Shown one piece after another: positions 47,412-57,114 of a stretch of 64,000 bases of DNA. Source of the DNA: Saccharomyces paradoxus (taxonomy: Eukaryota > Ascomycota > Saccharomycetes > Saccharomycetales > Saccharomycetaceae); assembly GCF_002079055.1 (NCBI RefSeq), contig NC_047498.1, positions 124,001 to 188,000 of the forward strand, in the 5' to 3' direction. The notes beneath the pieces were generated by a model. That model had not been told where the DNA came from. It worked only from the letters and a program-made list of their open reading frames with translations, and did no database searches. Each line of letters opens with the position of its first letter. The first letter of the stretch is position 1. The position numbers and the translations under genes are program-made.

Positions 47412-48929
47412 ATGAAGTTGGGTATCATACCTTACCAGGAGAGTACCGATATTGTTTACAAAAAAGTTTTTCAAGATCAGCAAGAACAGAAGAGACCTAA
47501 TCTACCACAATTAGAAATAACGCACCAAATCAAGTCATCCGTCCAGGGTACGAATTATGAGTTTGTACGCACAGAGGATATTCCATTGAACCGAAGACAC
47601 TTCGTGTACAGACCGTGTTCTGCAAATCCCTTTTTCACCACTTTAGGGTATGGCTGTACAGAATACCCGTTTGACCACTCTGGGATGAGCGTTATGGACA
47701 GATCGGAAGGATTATCCATTAGTCGAGATAGGAACGATCTGATAAGTGTCCCAGACCAATACGGTTGGAGGACTGCAAGAAGCGATGTATGCATCAAAGA
47801 AGGGATGACATATTGGGAAGTGGAGGTAATTCGTGGAGGAAACGAGAAATCTGCACCGGGTGTTGATAATAAGGAAAATGCAGATGATTTAGTAGACGAA
47901 GTACAAAGCGGTATATATGAAAAAATGCACAAGCAAGCGAATGACACCCCACATCTACGGTTTGGAGTTTGCAGGAGAGAGGCTAGTTTAGAGGCACCCG
48001 TAGGATTTGATGCGTACGGGTATGGTGTTAGAGATATTTCGTTAGAATCTATTCACGAAGGAAAATTAAATTGCGTCCTGGAAAATGGCTCGCCATTGAA
48101 AGAAGGTGACAAGATTGGATTTCTACTGAAGCTTCCTAGTATTCCTACACAAATCAAACAAGCTAAGGAGTTTACTAAGAGAAGAATCCTTGCATTGAAC
48201 TCTCATATGGATATGATGAATGAGCCATGGAGAGAGGATGCTGAGAATGGTCCTTCAAGGAAAAAATTAAAACAGGAGACAACAAACAAGGAATTTCAAA
48301 GGGCATTATTAGAAGATATTGAATACAATGATGTTGTCCGCGACCAAATCGCCATCAGATACAAGAACCAGTTGTTCTTTGAGGCAACAGACTATGTGAA
48401 AACAACGAAACCAGAATATTATTCCTCTGATAAAAGAGAAAGGCAGGATTACTACCGATTGGAGGACTCATTTCTTGCTATATTCCAAAACGGTAAGTAC
48501 CTAGGCAAGGCATTTGAGAATTTAAAACCGTTTTTACCACCATTCAGTGAATTACAATATAATGAAAAGTTCTATCTTGGATATTGGCAACATGGTGAAG
48601 CTCGTGATGAGTCCAATGACAAAAGCATAACCAGTGCGAGAAAGAGAAGACAGCAACAAAAGAAAAAGAAGGGGTTAATACTTAGAAACAAGTACGTGAA
48701 TAATAGCAAATTGGGTTACTATCCAACAATTAGTTGTTTTAACGGAGGAACAGCCAGGATAATTAGTGAAGCAGATAAGATGGAGTATCTCGATCAAATT
48801 CAATCAGGTTACTGTGTTGAAGGGTGTTCAAAAGTTAACACACTAGATACATTGTACAAAGAACAGATAGGGGAAGACATAGTCTGGGACATAATCGATG
48901 AATTGGAACAAATCGCCTTACAGCAATAA
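47412..48929 (+). CDS. BRE2: Bre2 (Cps60), Ash2-like SPRY subunit of COMPASS
   Basis: A 505-residue protein. A SPRY domain of the Ash2 type spans roughly residues 65-385: it starts around RRHFVYRPC and includes DRNDLISVPDQYGWRTARSDVCIKEGMTYWEVEV, where the core GxxYWEVE-like block is visible, and is interrupted by Asp/Glu- and Lys-rich inserts. The C-terminal segment (about 450-505) holds the Sdc1-interacting helix. Bre2 with Sdc1, Swd1, Swd3, Spp1, Swd2 and Shg1 supports Set1 methylation of H3K4 at active genes and telomeric silencing. Confidence 0.97.
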   Translation: MKLGIIPYQESTDIVYKKVFQDQQEQKRPNLPQLEITHQIKSSVQGTNYEFVRTEDIPLNRRHFVYRPCSANPFFTTLGYGCTEYPFDHSGMSVMDRSEGLSISRDRNDLISVPDQYGWRTARSDVCIKEGMTYWEVEVIRGGNEKSAPGVDNKENADDLVDEVQSGIYEKMHKQANDTPHLRFGVCRREASLEAPVGFDAYGYGVRDISLESIHEGKLNCVLENGSPLKEGDKIGFLLKLPSIPTQIKQAKEFTKRRILALNSHMDMMNEPWREDAENGPSRKKLKQETTNKEFQRALLEDIEYNDVVRDQIAIRYKNQLFFEATDYVKTTKPEYYSSDKRERQDYYRLEDSFLAIFQNGKYLGKAFENLKPFLPPFSELQYNEKFYLGYWQHGEARDESNDKSITSARKRRQQQKKKKGLILRNKYVNNSKLGYYPTISCFNGGTARIISEADKMEYLDQIQSGYCVEGCSKVNTLDTLYKEQIGEDIVWDIIDELEQIALQQ

Positions 48930-48986
48930 ACAAGCATACAAATGAAAATAATCGAAGTGCACTGAAAGAGCGTATTTTATATATGG

Positions 48987-49601
48987 TTATACATTAATAA
49001 AGACAAGTTCATAATCCGTATCTTCTTCAAATTCCGAAAGTGTGAGGACGTCACCACTTCGTAGCTCTATATATCTGGCTGCAGGAATTGCAACGTTGTT
49101 CAAACATGTCCCATTGGAGGAATCCAAATCCATGACATAGCATTTCAAAATGCCACGAATGTTTCTAAACTGAATAACGCAGTGCTGCTTTGAGGAAGTT
49201 TCTTCTGGTATACCAATGTCCGCGACCACCGTCTCCTTTCTATCGTCAAGTTCTGCGTCCAGACTGCGCCCCAGTTCACGACCGACTAAATAACAGCTCC
49301 TGCCATTCAAATCGTATCTTTTCCACGGTGCTTTATTTTTGTCATTCTTTCTGTATATCACTAGTTCATAAACACTCCTATCTCGCGGCTGCAATCCCAG
49401 CATATCCATGTATTTATCAGGAGAAATAGCGTCCTGTGGCTCTACATGCTTCAAAGCTATGCCTTCTCTATTATTCGACTCCAGCTCTAACAAACCGGAA
49501 GGGCTGAAGTCAGGCAGAATATCGACATGCTGCGATTTGAATTTTTTGCTATCGTGGCCATAATTCCTCGCGTTATAAGGTCTTTTGCGTCTGTGGAACA
49601 T
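48987..49601 (-). CDS. PML1: Pml1, FHA subunit of the pre-mRNA retention and splicing (RES) complex
   Basis: A 204-residue protein, starting at MFHRRKRPYNARNYG; an ATG four codons upstream is in frame but would extend the conserved N-terminus. The C-terminal two-thirds form an FHA domain with SCYLVGRELG, SSKQHCVIQF and DLDSSNGTCLNN, i.e. the GR, SxxH and NGT landmarks. Pml1 with Snu17 (Ist3) and Bud13 forms the RES complex, which aids splicing of weak introns and keeps unspliced RNA in the nucleus. It is divergent from MEU1, 190 bp apart. Confidence 0.95.
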   Translation of the reverse strand: MFHRRKRPYNARNYGHDSKKFKSQHVDILPDFSPSGLLELESNNREGIALKHVEPQDAISPDKYMDMLGLQPRDRSVYELVIYRKNDKNKAPWKRYDLNGRSCYLVGRELGRSLDAELDDRKETVVADIGIPEETSSKQHCVIQFRNIRGILKCYVMDLDSSNGTCLNNVAIPAARYIELRSGDVLTLSEFEEDTDYELVFINV

Positions 49602-49773
49602 GCTTATACACAAATGTAGCCGAATATGAAGTACATCATGCTTGCAGTGGCTTTTTCATCATATCAAGACTTCTATTGAAGAACGCCTCTATTGCCAGTT
49701 ATGTGAAAAGGAAGCAAAAAAAGAAAAAGAAAAAGAAAAAAGATCAACGTGTTGAATGAAAAAAAATTACTTC

Positions 49774-49786
49774 GAGATGAGATGAG
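49774..49786. promoter_or_regulatory. Overlapping PAC-like boxes just before MEU1 ATG
   Basis: GAGATGAG occurs twice (49774-49781 and 49779-49786), ending 5 bp before the first MEU1 ATG. Promoter PAC boxes normally lie 80-250 bp upstream of a start, so this placement either serves divergent PML1, is a chance GA repeat, or indicates that the main MEU1 start is downstream. Confidence 0.4.
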
Positions 49787-49791
49787 ATTAA

Positions 49792-50805
49792 ATGAACAGG
49801 ATTAAGAACACATTTGCTGTCGCTAAGAGGTTAAAGCTAAGTAGAGTTATGACGAATTCAGAATTACCAAGCATATTCGAAGGAACAGTTGATTTGGGGA
49901 TTATTGGTGGTACAGGTTTATATAATCTTGACTGTCTAGAGCCCATCGCTTTACTTCCACCCATGGTAACACCATGGGGTACTACATCGTCTCCCGTCAC
50001 AATCTCTCAGTTCGTAGGAACCAACAGCCATTTTCACGTTGCTTTCATCGCAAGGCATGGTATCAACCACGAATTCCCACCAACCAAAGTCCCATTTAGA
50101 GCCAACATGGCGGCCTTGAAGAACCTAAATTGCAAAGCCGTCCTTTCCTTCAGTGCCGTGGGGTCCTTACAGCCCCACATTAAACCTAGAGATTTTGTGT
50201 TACCACAGCAAATAATTGACAGAACCAAAGGCATAAGACATTCTTCGTATTTCAACGATGAAGGCTTGGTAGGCCACGTTGGTTTCGGTCAGCCGTTCTC
50301 CCAAAAATTCGCAGAGTATATCTATCAATTCAAGAATGAGATAACAAACCCTGAATCCGAAGAACCATGCCATTTGCATTACGACAAAGACATGACCGTT
50401 GTATGTATGGAGGGCCCACAGTTCTCCACTCGTGCTGAATCTAAGATGTACAGAATGTTCGGTGGTCACGTTATTAACATGAGTGTTATTCCTGAAGCCA
50501 AATTGGCACGTGAGTGTGAGTTGCCTTACCAGATGATTTGTATGTCTACCGATTATGACGCATGGAGAGACGAAGCAGAACCTGTTACCGTGGAAACCGT
50601 TATTGGTAATTTGACCAACAATGGGCGCAATGCGAATCTCTTAGCCTCCAAGATCATCGTTTCAATGGCCAAAGAAATCCCTGAGTTCATGCATACTGGC
50701 GATGGGCTGCGCGGCTCCATTAAGAAATCTATCTCTACCAAACCGGAGGCCATGTCCAAGGAAACCTTAGAGAGACTGAGATACTTATTTCCTAACTATT
50801 GGTAA
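49792..50805 (+). CDS. MEU1: Meu1, 5'-methylthioadenosine phosphorylase
   Basis: A 337-residue protein of the PNP/MTAP family. GIIGGTGLY (36-44) is the phosphate-binding loop, ARHG (about 88-91) and [13 protein letters not shown] are substrate-site blocks, and STDYDAW is a C-terminal family motif. Meu1 splits methylthioadenosine, the by-product of polyamine synthesis, to adenine and 5-methylthioribose-1-phosphate, the first step of methionine salvage. The first 19 residues (basic, [19 protein letters not shown]) precede a second in-frame ATG at 49849 ([12 protein letters not shown]), where related MTAPs begin. I keep the first ATG, as annotated in S. cerevisiae, but both starts are plausible. 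Confidence 0.97.
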   Translation: MNRIKNTFAVAKRLKLSRVMTNSELPSIFEGTVDLGIIGGTGLYNLDCLEPIALLPPMVTPWGTTSSPVTISQFVGTNSHFHVAFIARHGINHEFPPTKVPFRANMAALKNLNCKAVLSFSAVGSLQPHIKPRDFVLPQQIIDRTKGIRHSSYFNDEGLVGHVGFGQPFSQKFAEYIYQFKNEITNPESEEPCHLHYDKDMTVVCMEGPQFSTRAESKMYRMFGGHVINMSVIPEAKLARECELPYQMICMSTDYDAWRDEAEPVTVETVIGNLTNNGRNANLLASKIIVSMAKEIPEFMHTGDGLRGSIKKSISTKPEAMSKETLERLRYLFPNYW

Positions 50806-50892
50806 TGGTTACCCCTAATTATATGTAAAATACAAATGTGAGAGAAAACATATAGCTATAGAAAGTTTTAAATTTTTTTTTTACTGTTTTTT

Positions 50893-51792
50893 TTATATTT
50901 TCCCCCTTGGAGACTGTGAGTTCATCATGTATGCGTATTTACTACTTGGAATGTAGCCCTTTCTAGTTACAGGCGTATGCGGAGAGTTATTGTCGTTATT
51001 AGGACTCAATAATGTGTTACTGGTACCGTTACCTCTCTGCAGAGTGCCGAAGACGCTCTTCATGTGCAAGGAATGAGATTGTAGTTTTGTCTGTTCCTCT
51101 GCCATTTCCCTCTGTCTTGCTTTTAAAGGTGTCTCTAGGCCTTTGAAAAGATATGCTGGATGATTTTTAGAGTTTGTTTGAGGAATATGCGTTTTGTTTT
51201 GTGCCATTTTGCGAGTCTTGAAAGTGGACACGTAGTGTGGCTGTTGTGGTTGCAACCCAGTATCGATGGATGACTGTATGTCCACGCCCAGAAGCCTCTT
51301 TTGCCTGTCAGTGAGCTTCAAATCACTAACTTTGACGGTGGATAAGAGCTTCCAAAGAGAAAACAGTATATTGAGTGAGATCACTAGGTGGAACAAGTAG
51401 TCAATAAGTTCCGCCGTCAGCCAACTGAACGTGGAGTGATATATGATGTTGGCTTGCTTTACGGAGTGAAACGTCAATAAGTACAGATGCATCCTAGACA
51501 ACCTGTTGCAAAACTGCCTCCCAACATTAGTGTTGTCCCCGAAGAACTTAATGAACTTCACCAACAGGTTCCAGAACGCAAACGCAATCGCGTTTGTAAT
51601 AATTCTCTGTGTCTCCATCTCCTTGTTTACCGTTCGCCGGGATAGCTCCTTGAGCACAGGACTTTCAAAGTTGCCCAATTTAAACATGGAAGTGTCATTT
51701 TGCGCCTGTGATGAGGGTTTGCTGTCTGTGTCCGGCAGTGGTCCGGGCACGTCATTATCGTCCAGGCCCAATTGGCCCGCCTGAGTCCTCAT
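50893..51792 (-). CDS. POM34: Pom34, nuclear-pore membrane-ring protein
   Basis: A 299-residue protein with two membrane spans, at about 64-85 (IITNAIAFAFWNLLVKFIKFF) and about 130-152 (ELIDYLFHLVISLNILFSLW). Both N- and C-termini are hydrophilic and predicted to be cytosolic/pore-facing. The C-terminal half is Ser/Thr/Asn/Pro-rich with Lys/Arg patches. Pom34 with Pom152 and Ndc1 forms the transmembrane ring of the yeast nuclear pore. Same length as S. cerevisiae. Its stop is only 87 bp from that of MEU1. Confidence 0.96.
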   Translation of the reverse strand: MRTQAGQLGLDDNDVPGPLPDTDSKPSSQAQNDTSMFKLGNFESPVLKELSRRTVNKEMETQRIITNAIAFAFWNLLVKFIKFFGDNTNVGRQFCNRLSRMHLYLLTFHSVKQANIIYHSTFSWLTAELIDYLFHLVISLNILFSLWKLLSTVKVSDLKLTDRQKRLLGVDIQSSIDTGLQPQQPHYVSTFKTRKMAQNKTHIPQTNSKNHPAYLFKGLETPLKARQREMAEEQTKLQSHSLHMKSVFGTLQRGNGTSNTLLSPNNDNNSPHTPVTRKGYIPSSKYAYMMNSQSPRGKI

Positions 51793-52478
51793 AGTTCCCT
51801 TTGCTACTATTTTGCTTCTGATACTGTACTAGAACGGTGTATACTGTCCAGTTCCTATAACATAAATCTTTTTGTCCATCATAGCCTATCTTGTTATTGT
51901 TATTATTACCATTATTATTATTACCACTACAGAATTTCATTTTTTTTTTTCATTTTTCTTTTCATTATAGCCCTGACAAACACCTTAGGAGACCTAAGAA
52001 ATATTATCGATATCAACAAAGGAACCTAGGAAAAAGCTATTCAAACCCTGAAGATAATAGGTTTAGACCCTCTTTTCTTTCTTTTTTTTTTTTTTTTAGA
52101 AAACCTCAGTATTCACAGTCTAAGGAACTGATAAAGAGAAGCTTTATGAAGGCAGTCTACGGTGCAACGAAGGTTGAACATATCATTTACTCGTGGGGGC
52201 TACCAAATAGCTTTATCTTTTTATAATATAGAGATTTGATATTAGCTTTTTCGCAGCGCGTAAAGGAAACCCACGAAGCATCGCTTAACTTACACATTTT
52301 TCTTCGTTCTCCCCTATTGAAGAGAATTTAGACTGGGATAGATTTATCTTTCTTCGAGCCAAGTACTGCTTTTGAGTTCTTTCAGTTCATTTTTCAGCGT
52401 TTGACAATAAAAACTGAGTGAAACAGTACTTCTCTGCCTGCTTAAGACTTTAGGGAGCTTTTTTCGGATCATCATCAG
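51793..52478. other. POM34/PSR2 divergent promoter region
   Basis: A 686 bp divergent spacer with a TTATTATTACCA-type repeat near 51895-51930 and T-rich tracts near 51941-51962 and 52076-52099. ORFs here are translations of these simple repeats. No RNA gene seen. Confidence 0.55.
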
Positions 52479-53666
52479 ATGGGATTTATAGCAAATATAC
52501 TCTGCTGTTCTTCAGATACTTCCAAAACACATCGTCAACGCCAGCAACCAGAAACTAATCACAACCGCAACCGCAACCGCAAGCACAGTCAAAACCAAGC
52601 ACAAAGTCAAAGCCGAAAGCAGAAGGCTACTCCAAACGGTGATAAGATGCAATATTCCACACCAGAAATCCTTTTATCTAGTTCTGATTCAGGCAGCAAT
52701 GCGGGCTCCAAGGTAAAACAGGCTAATGGAAATAGCAGCAATGGGAAGCTAGGGCCCTTATCAAGAAACCACTCCAACGACTCGTACGATGAGGAGAAAG
52801 AATATGAAGATTACAATGAAGGAGACGTGGAAATGACGGAAGTTAACAATGCCGGAGAAGAAGAAGAAGACGACGAAGCAAAAGAAAAGCAAGACCATGT
52901 CGTCCATGAATACAATGTTGACGCAGATAGGAATTCGAGTATTACTGACGGGGGTCCACAACAGAGTCAGTATCAGGTGGATCAAGAAACTATAAATCCG
53001 CAATATGTGGCCAGCAGCCCTGATAATGACCTGAACTTGATAGGCACTACAGACGAGGACTTCTCCGACCTGACGCATTTGCAACCAGACCAGTACCATG
53101 CGCCCGGCTACAACACCTTGCTACCACCCAAGTTGCAAGTATTTCAACAGAAAAAATGTCTGATATTGGATCTGGACGAAACTCTGGTACACTCTTCTTT
53201 TAAATATATGCATACAGCTGATTTTGTTTTGCCCGTAGAAATTGACGATCAAGTTCACAATGTCTATGTCATTAAAAGGCCGGGTGTCGACGAGTTCTTA
53301 AACAGAGTGAGTCAACTATACGAAGTTGTTGTTTTCACGGCAAGTGTTTCGAGGTATGCAAACCCCCTTTTGGATACTCTGGATCCCAATGGATTCATCC
53401 ACCATCGGTTATTCAGAGAAGCTTGTTATAACTACGAAGGCAACTACATCAAGAACTTATCGCAGATCGGAAGACCATTATCCGAAACAATCATTCTAGA
53501 TAATTCACCGGCCTCTTATATTTTCCATCCGCAACATGCTGTTCCAATATCTTCTTGGTTTTCAGATACTCATGATAATGAGTTACTGGATATTATCCCA
53601 CTTTTGGAAGACCTTTCATTGGGAAACGTGTTGGATGTGGGGAGCGTATTGGATGTAACGATATAG
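52479..53666 (+). CDS. PSR2: Psr2, plasma-membrane HAD-type phosphatase, paralogue of Psr1
   Basis: A 395-residue protein with the same design as PSR1: dual acylation N-terminus [10 protein letters not shown], a low-complexity Gln/Asn/Asp/Glu middle of about 200 residues, and a C-terminal FCP/SCP phosphatase domain (catalytic [11 protein letters not shown]) that ends [10 protein letters not shown]. By eye the catalytic domain is about 85-90% identical to that of Psr1, while the middle is not alignable beyond the acylation site and [11 protein letters not shown]. It is redundant with PSR1 in Msn2 and sodium responses. The N-terminal region carries an (Asn-Arg)n-like stretch ([11 protein letters not shown]) from a CGCAAC repeat. 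Confidence 0.97.
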   Translation: MGFIANILCCSSDTSKTHRQRQQPETNHNRNRNRKHSQNQAQSQSRKQKATPNGDKMQYSTPEILLSSSDSGSNAGSKVKQANGNSSNGKLGPLSRNHSNDSYDEEKEYEDYNEGDVEMTEVNNAGEEEEDDEAKEKQDHVVHEYNVDADRNSSITDGGPQQSQYQVDQETINPQYVASSPDNDLNLIGTTDEDFSDLTHLQPDQYHAPGYNTLLPPKLQVFQQKKCLILDLDETLVHSSFKYMHTADFVLPVEIDDQVHNVYVIKRPGVDEFLNRVSQLYEVVVFTASVSRYANPLLDTLDPNGFIHHRLFREACYNYEGNYIKNLSQIGRPLSETIILDNSPASYIFHPQHAVPISSWFSDTHDNELLDIIPLLEDLSLGNVLDVGSVLDVTI

Positions 53667-53972
53667 ATTGCTCAGTAACATAAAAAGCAGGCTCTTTTTA
53701 TCCCCCCCCCCTTCAATTATGTGTTTGGTCGAACTCATAATTCCCTTCTTTATACACTAAACGTCACCGGATATTTATCAACTTAATGAATTAATTTGGT
53801 TATTACATGTATCAATTGTACTTTATGTGTAACATCTACAGATACATATATCCGTATATACTAGCATATATATAAATATATACTCTGTACATATATCTAT
53901 ATCATGCCTTCCTTTCCTCCTTTATGACTGATTTATATTTTACACAGAAAGTCACAAGAAAAAACAATTACT
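53667..53972. other. PSR2/YEH2 convergent spacer with poly(C) and ACS match
   Basis: A 306 bp spacer. It has a run of ten C at 53702-53711 and a TATATA-rich stretch at about 53847-53905. A perfect ACS match ATTTATATTTT lies at 53931-53941. A convergent AT-rich spacer is a typical site for an origin, but no origin function is shown. Confidence 0.45.
53931..53941 (+). promoter_or_regulatory. ARS-consensus match in PSR2/YEH2 spacer
   Basis: ATTTATATTTT fits WTTTAYRTTTW at all 11 positions in a convergent intergenic region, where yeast origins are often found. This is motif evidence only. Confidence 0.3.
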
Positions 53973-55622
53973 TCATTTTGCATTAGGAAATCTCAAATTC
54001 TCTATCATTGGCTTACCAATTCTATCAATAACATCATGTGCCCATAAAACGTCCAGATGGGAATACTCATCAATATACCAAATTTTGTAGACCGCGTTCG
54101 CTTCATGATTAATGAAATGGTTAATTAGTCGTTCACCGTCCACTAACCTATCTTGCTTAGGAATAAACATCATAATGTGTGGGAAATCTTCACCATTTTG
54201 TCTTTTCGAATTTAAGTGTAGGTTGTTGTTATTCAAACTAGTGCCACCGTCATCATCATTCTTGGCAATGGGAAACCATGTTTTCTTATCCGGAAAAATT
54301 TTCTCTGCACCCTTCTTAAAACTTAGCTTATTTGGTTGAGGTGACAACCACCATTGCATTAATTTGACTGAGATGTGGACTGGCGAAAATAAAAAATTTC
54401 GGTCCCTCAAAACTCTATCCCATAAAACATCATTCCAATCAAATAAGTAGTTGAACATAATGTATGAAAGGAACGAAAAAATCTTGGTTCCAACCATCAG
54501 TTTTCTCATTGTCATCATCAAGGGAATAAACGATCTTCTTCCAAAATACCACGGAGAATCAATGCCTTTTGCCATTAGTCTTACGAATGCTTTTTCATCC
54601 AATAAAGGTCCAGGGTACACCGCAGGTGCCAAGGCCACAAAATTTTCTAGCTTATCCACTAATTTAAAATCACTTGCGTATAGTTTCTCACCATTAACAA
54701 GTCCCATGAATCCTTGTGTTGTACCTTGTGAATGCGCCACAAGCGATAATTTAGCATATCCAGTACTATCCAGAACATAGGTTACAAGTGCTTTTAAATC
54801 ATACTGAACCATCTGGTGCATATCCCAATCCCATTTCTTAGAAGGATCATTACCTAATTTTTTCATGTTCCACTTGGCATGTAGTCCACATCTGTTATTA
54901 CCCAACCAAACATCAAATCCGGATTCATAAAGAAAGTAGGCCAGGGATTTTCTACCTGAAGATGCGAAGGCCCCGCAGCTCTGCAAAAGACCGTGCAATA
55001 GCAGAATGGGTTCGCGTTTCACTTCCTCTATACTATCGTTTAACCTAGACTTGAAGTGCCACAAATCAATAATAAAGCCGTCGTCTGTCTCCACCTCAAA
55101 TTCTTGAATATCAATACCGTACTCCTTATAATAGTATTTCAAGTCAGGTACCAGCTTGGTATCCTCGGCAAGCGCAATATTTTGAAACGGATTCTCTGCA
55201 GCATATGGGGCTTGGTTCACGTTTGTTTCCATTTTAATATTACCGTTTCCATCACCATCCCCTGATAAGGAGGCATTACTAGTCATAGACAGCTTGCTAG
55301 TCACAGTACGGTCATATTCAATATTATTCTCCTGATCCTGCCGTAAATCTAAAGGCGTAGTAGACGATATTGACAAGGGCCTAGAGTGACGCGCTGGCCG
55401 TTTTTTCTTCTTGTCATTTGACTGGATCTTGGTTCTCGAACTTCTTGTATCTCTTGGATCGTTCTTATGTTGAAAATGGACTGTCACATAATTCTTCCAT
55501 AATGACAAAATGAATAACCCCGTCATAAACGAAGTAAGAATTATCGCGCTCACCAACCGCTGAACCCCATCAATAACCCAATTTACCATTTCCTTATCGT
55601 AAAGGTGCCACCGGAATCCCAA
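53973..55622 (-). CDS. YEH2: Yeh2, plasma-membrane steryl ester hydrolase
   Basis: A 549-residue protein, a little longer than S. cerevisiae Yeh2 (538). One N-terminal membrane span (about 20-42, VSAIILTSFMTGLFILSLW) is followed by a basic, Ser/Asn-rich linker. An acid-lipase-type alpha/beta hydrolase domain starts near residue 170, with the oxyanion block LLLHGLLQSCGAF, the nucleophile Ser298 in AHSQGT (GxSxG variant AHSQG), and a C-terminal His in YSHLDVLWAHD. Yeh2 releases sterols from steryl esters at the cell surface; Yeh1 and Tgl1 do so on lipid droplets. The extra residues are probably in the low-complexity linker. Confidence 0.96.
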   Translation of the reverse strand: MGFRWHLYDKEMVNWVIDGVQRLVSAIILTSFMTGLFILSLWKNYVTVHFQHKNDPRDTRSSRTKIQSNDKKKKRPARHSRPLSISSTTPLDLRQDQENNIEYDRTVTSKLSMTSNASLSGDGDGNGNIKMETNVNQAPYAAENPFQNIALAEDTKLVPDLKYYYKEYGIDIQEFEVETDDGFIIDLWHFKSRLNDSIEEVKREPILLLHGLLQSCGAFASSGRKSLAYFLYESGFDVWLGNNRCGLHAKWNMKKLGNDPSKKWDWDMHQMVQYDLKALVTYVLDSTGYAKLSLVAHSQGTTQGFMGLVNGEKLYASDFKLVDKLENFVALAPAVYPGPLLDEKAFVRLMAKGIDSPWYFGRRSFIPLMMTMRKLMVGTKIFSFLSYIMFNYLFDWNDVLWDRVLRDRNFLFSPVHISVKLMQWWLSPQPNKLSFKKGAEKIFPDKKTWFPIAKNDDDGGTSLNNNNLHLNSKRQNGEDFPHIMMFIPKQDRLVDGERLINHFINHEANAVYKIWYIDEYSHLDVLWAHDVIDRIGKPMIENLRFPNAK

Positions 55623-55807
55623 GGATAGTCAGGTATTTTCCAACAATTTTAATCGTACTTTTTGATGAGACATAATTGCGTACTATTTGTGTGAAAAAAA
55701 AACGAAGAACTTAATGCGCGAATTATTTGGATAATGACACCAATGGTGAAGCAGAATATTTACAATGACAAAAATGGGCTATTTTTGCACAGAAGACTGT
55801 TGCAAGT

Positions 55808-56350
55808 ATGATATCATACGAATTCCAAACTTGTATACCGAAAGGAACAGATAGCTCATTGGACGCTTTATCCGAAAACAAAGAATTGTATATACAAGCC
55901 ACACACTTTAACAATACAATTCTTTTACAAATCAGACTAAATGGGGAAATGGATTCCACCTATGAAATATCTTTGAAAGGACTAAACCCTCTTCTCGATA
56001 TCGATACTGTGCCACTGGCAGGTAACTTAGGAAACACGGATGGCGATTATGATGACGAGGAAGAAGAGTTTGTAAGAGACCATTTATCTGACTATCAAGT
56101 GGTTACTAAGTTGGGGGATAGTGCTGATCCGAAAGTACCTGTAGTATGCGTACAGATTGCCGAACTATATAGAAGAGTTATACTCCCAGAGGTGAACGGT
56201 GCGATGGCCCAAGACGACATGCAATTCAGCCTGCTGATATCTATGAGCAGTAAGATATGGAAGGCAGCAAAGGGACAAGACGCTGACGATAATGATTTTG
56301 GCAAATTAGTTTTCATGTTAAAGTGTATCAAAGATATGTATGCAAAGTGA
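55808..56350 (+). CDS. IRC25: Irc25 (Poc3/Pba3/Dmp2), 20S proteasome alpha-ring assembly chaperone
   Basis: A 180-residue protein matching S. cerevisiae Irc25 (179). It begins MISYEFQTCIPKGTDSS and has an acidic middle (DGDYDDEEEEFVRDHL). The fold is the small beta-rich Pba3/PAC3 type. With Poc4 (Pba4) it binds alpha5 and directs the order of alpha subunits in the 20S ring; loss allows alternative alpha4-alpha4 proteasomes. Its stop is 12 bp from that of convergent SDO1. UBR2, which degrades the proteasome-gene activator Rpn4, lies 3.5 kb downstream. Confidence 0.95.
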   Translation: MISYEFQTCIPKGTDSSLDALSENKELYIQATHFNNTILLQIRLNGEMDSTYEISLKGLNPLLDIDTVPLAGNLGNTDGDYDDEEEEFVRDHLSDYQVVTKLGDSADPKVPVVCVQIAELYRRVILPEVNGAMAQDDMQFSLLISMSSKIWKAAKGQDADDNDFGKLVFMLKCIKDMYAK

Positions 56351-56361
56351 CTCTATATAAA

Positions 56362-57114
56362 TTAGTTATGCGTTGTATTATCTATGACTGCCATATCCAA
56401 GACTTGCACAGTTCCCTTTTTGTCACACAGGGTCATTAAGTCTCTATAGTTGACAGGATCAATAAGGCCTATACAGGCCCATGGATCCGAATCCGAGTTC
56501 GTTGACTCTCCAGGTGATGAAGTTATCAATCTGCTAATCTTTTCAATGAGTTCAGATTGCTTAGATGGCTCACTTACAACCACTTTAACTTTCATCTTCG
56601 CCCTTACAATTGGGATAATTTGCTTAGAGACCAATAATTTGATAGCCTCTAAAGCTTGCAATTTGGCAGGTTTGTTGATAACAGGGCTGAATTTCAGCTC
56701 CTGTAAAGCTTTATGGATCATTGTGGGTGGATATCTTTTCTTTGACACAGGATTAATACATTTAGCACTGACTATTGTAAGCATTTCATTGTTGACTTTA
56801 TTAAGCATTAATTGCCTTTCCTTTTCCGATAATTGAATCTCTCCCTTATGCATGATCTCCTCGATCACTTCGTCAATATTTGTGGTCCCGAAACATTTTT
56901 GTAGATCTTCTTTATTGGCAACCAAGCCTTTCGAAACATTCATGAAAACCTGATGTATCTGGAGCACTTCATCCAGATCTTTTTCAATTCCTTTACGATA
57001 GTCTTGGACTTTATTTTGATAGCACGCAACTTCAAATCTCTTGCGAGCCTTTTTCAACCTCACCAATGAAACATTAGTTAACTTGATCTGTCCTGACGGT
57101 TGATTGATAGGCAT
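56362..57114 (-). CDS. SDO1: Sdo1, SBDS orthologue, 60S maturation factor
   Basis: A 250-residue protein, the same length as in S. cerevisiae. It has three domains: the FYSH domain (about 1-95, PINQPSGQIKLTNVSLVRLK), a helical middle (about 96-170, with KRYPPTMIHKALQEL) and a ferredoxin-like C-terminal domain (about 170-250). Sdo1 works with the GTPase Efl1 to release Tif6 (eIF6) from pre-60S subunits in the cytoplasm. Human SBDS is mutated in Shwachman-Diamond syndrome. An RRPE-like GAAAATTTTTTT lies about 90 bp upstream (57204-57215). Confidence 0.97.
   Translation of the reverse strand: MPINQPSGQIKLTNVSLVRLKKARKRFEVACYQNKVQDYRKGIEKDLDEVLQIHQVFMNVSKGLVANKEDLQKCFGTTNIDEVIEEIMHKGEIQLSEKERQLMLNKVNNEMLTIVSAKCINPVSKKRYPPTMIHKALQELKFSPVINKPAKLQALEAIKLLVSKQIIPIVRAKMKVKVVVSEPSKQSELIEKISRLITSSPGESTNSDSDPWACIGLIDPVNYRDLMTLCDKKGTVQVLDMAVIDNTTHN

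Noticed and set aside
55604-55612. GGTGCCACC, similar to the Rpn4 PACE element, 200 bp upstream of IRC25
   Set aside because: It does not match the PACE core GGTGGCAAA closely enough and lies inside the first codons of YEH2, where it encodes part of the conserved N-terminus.
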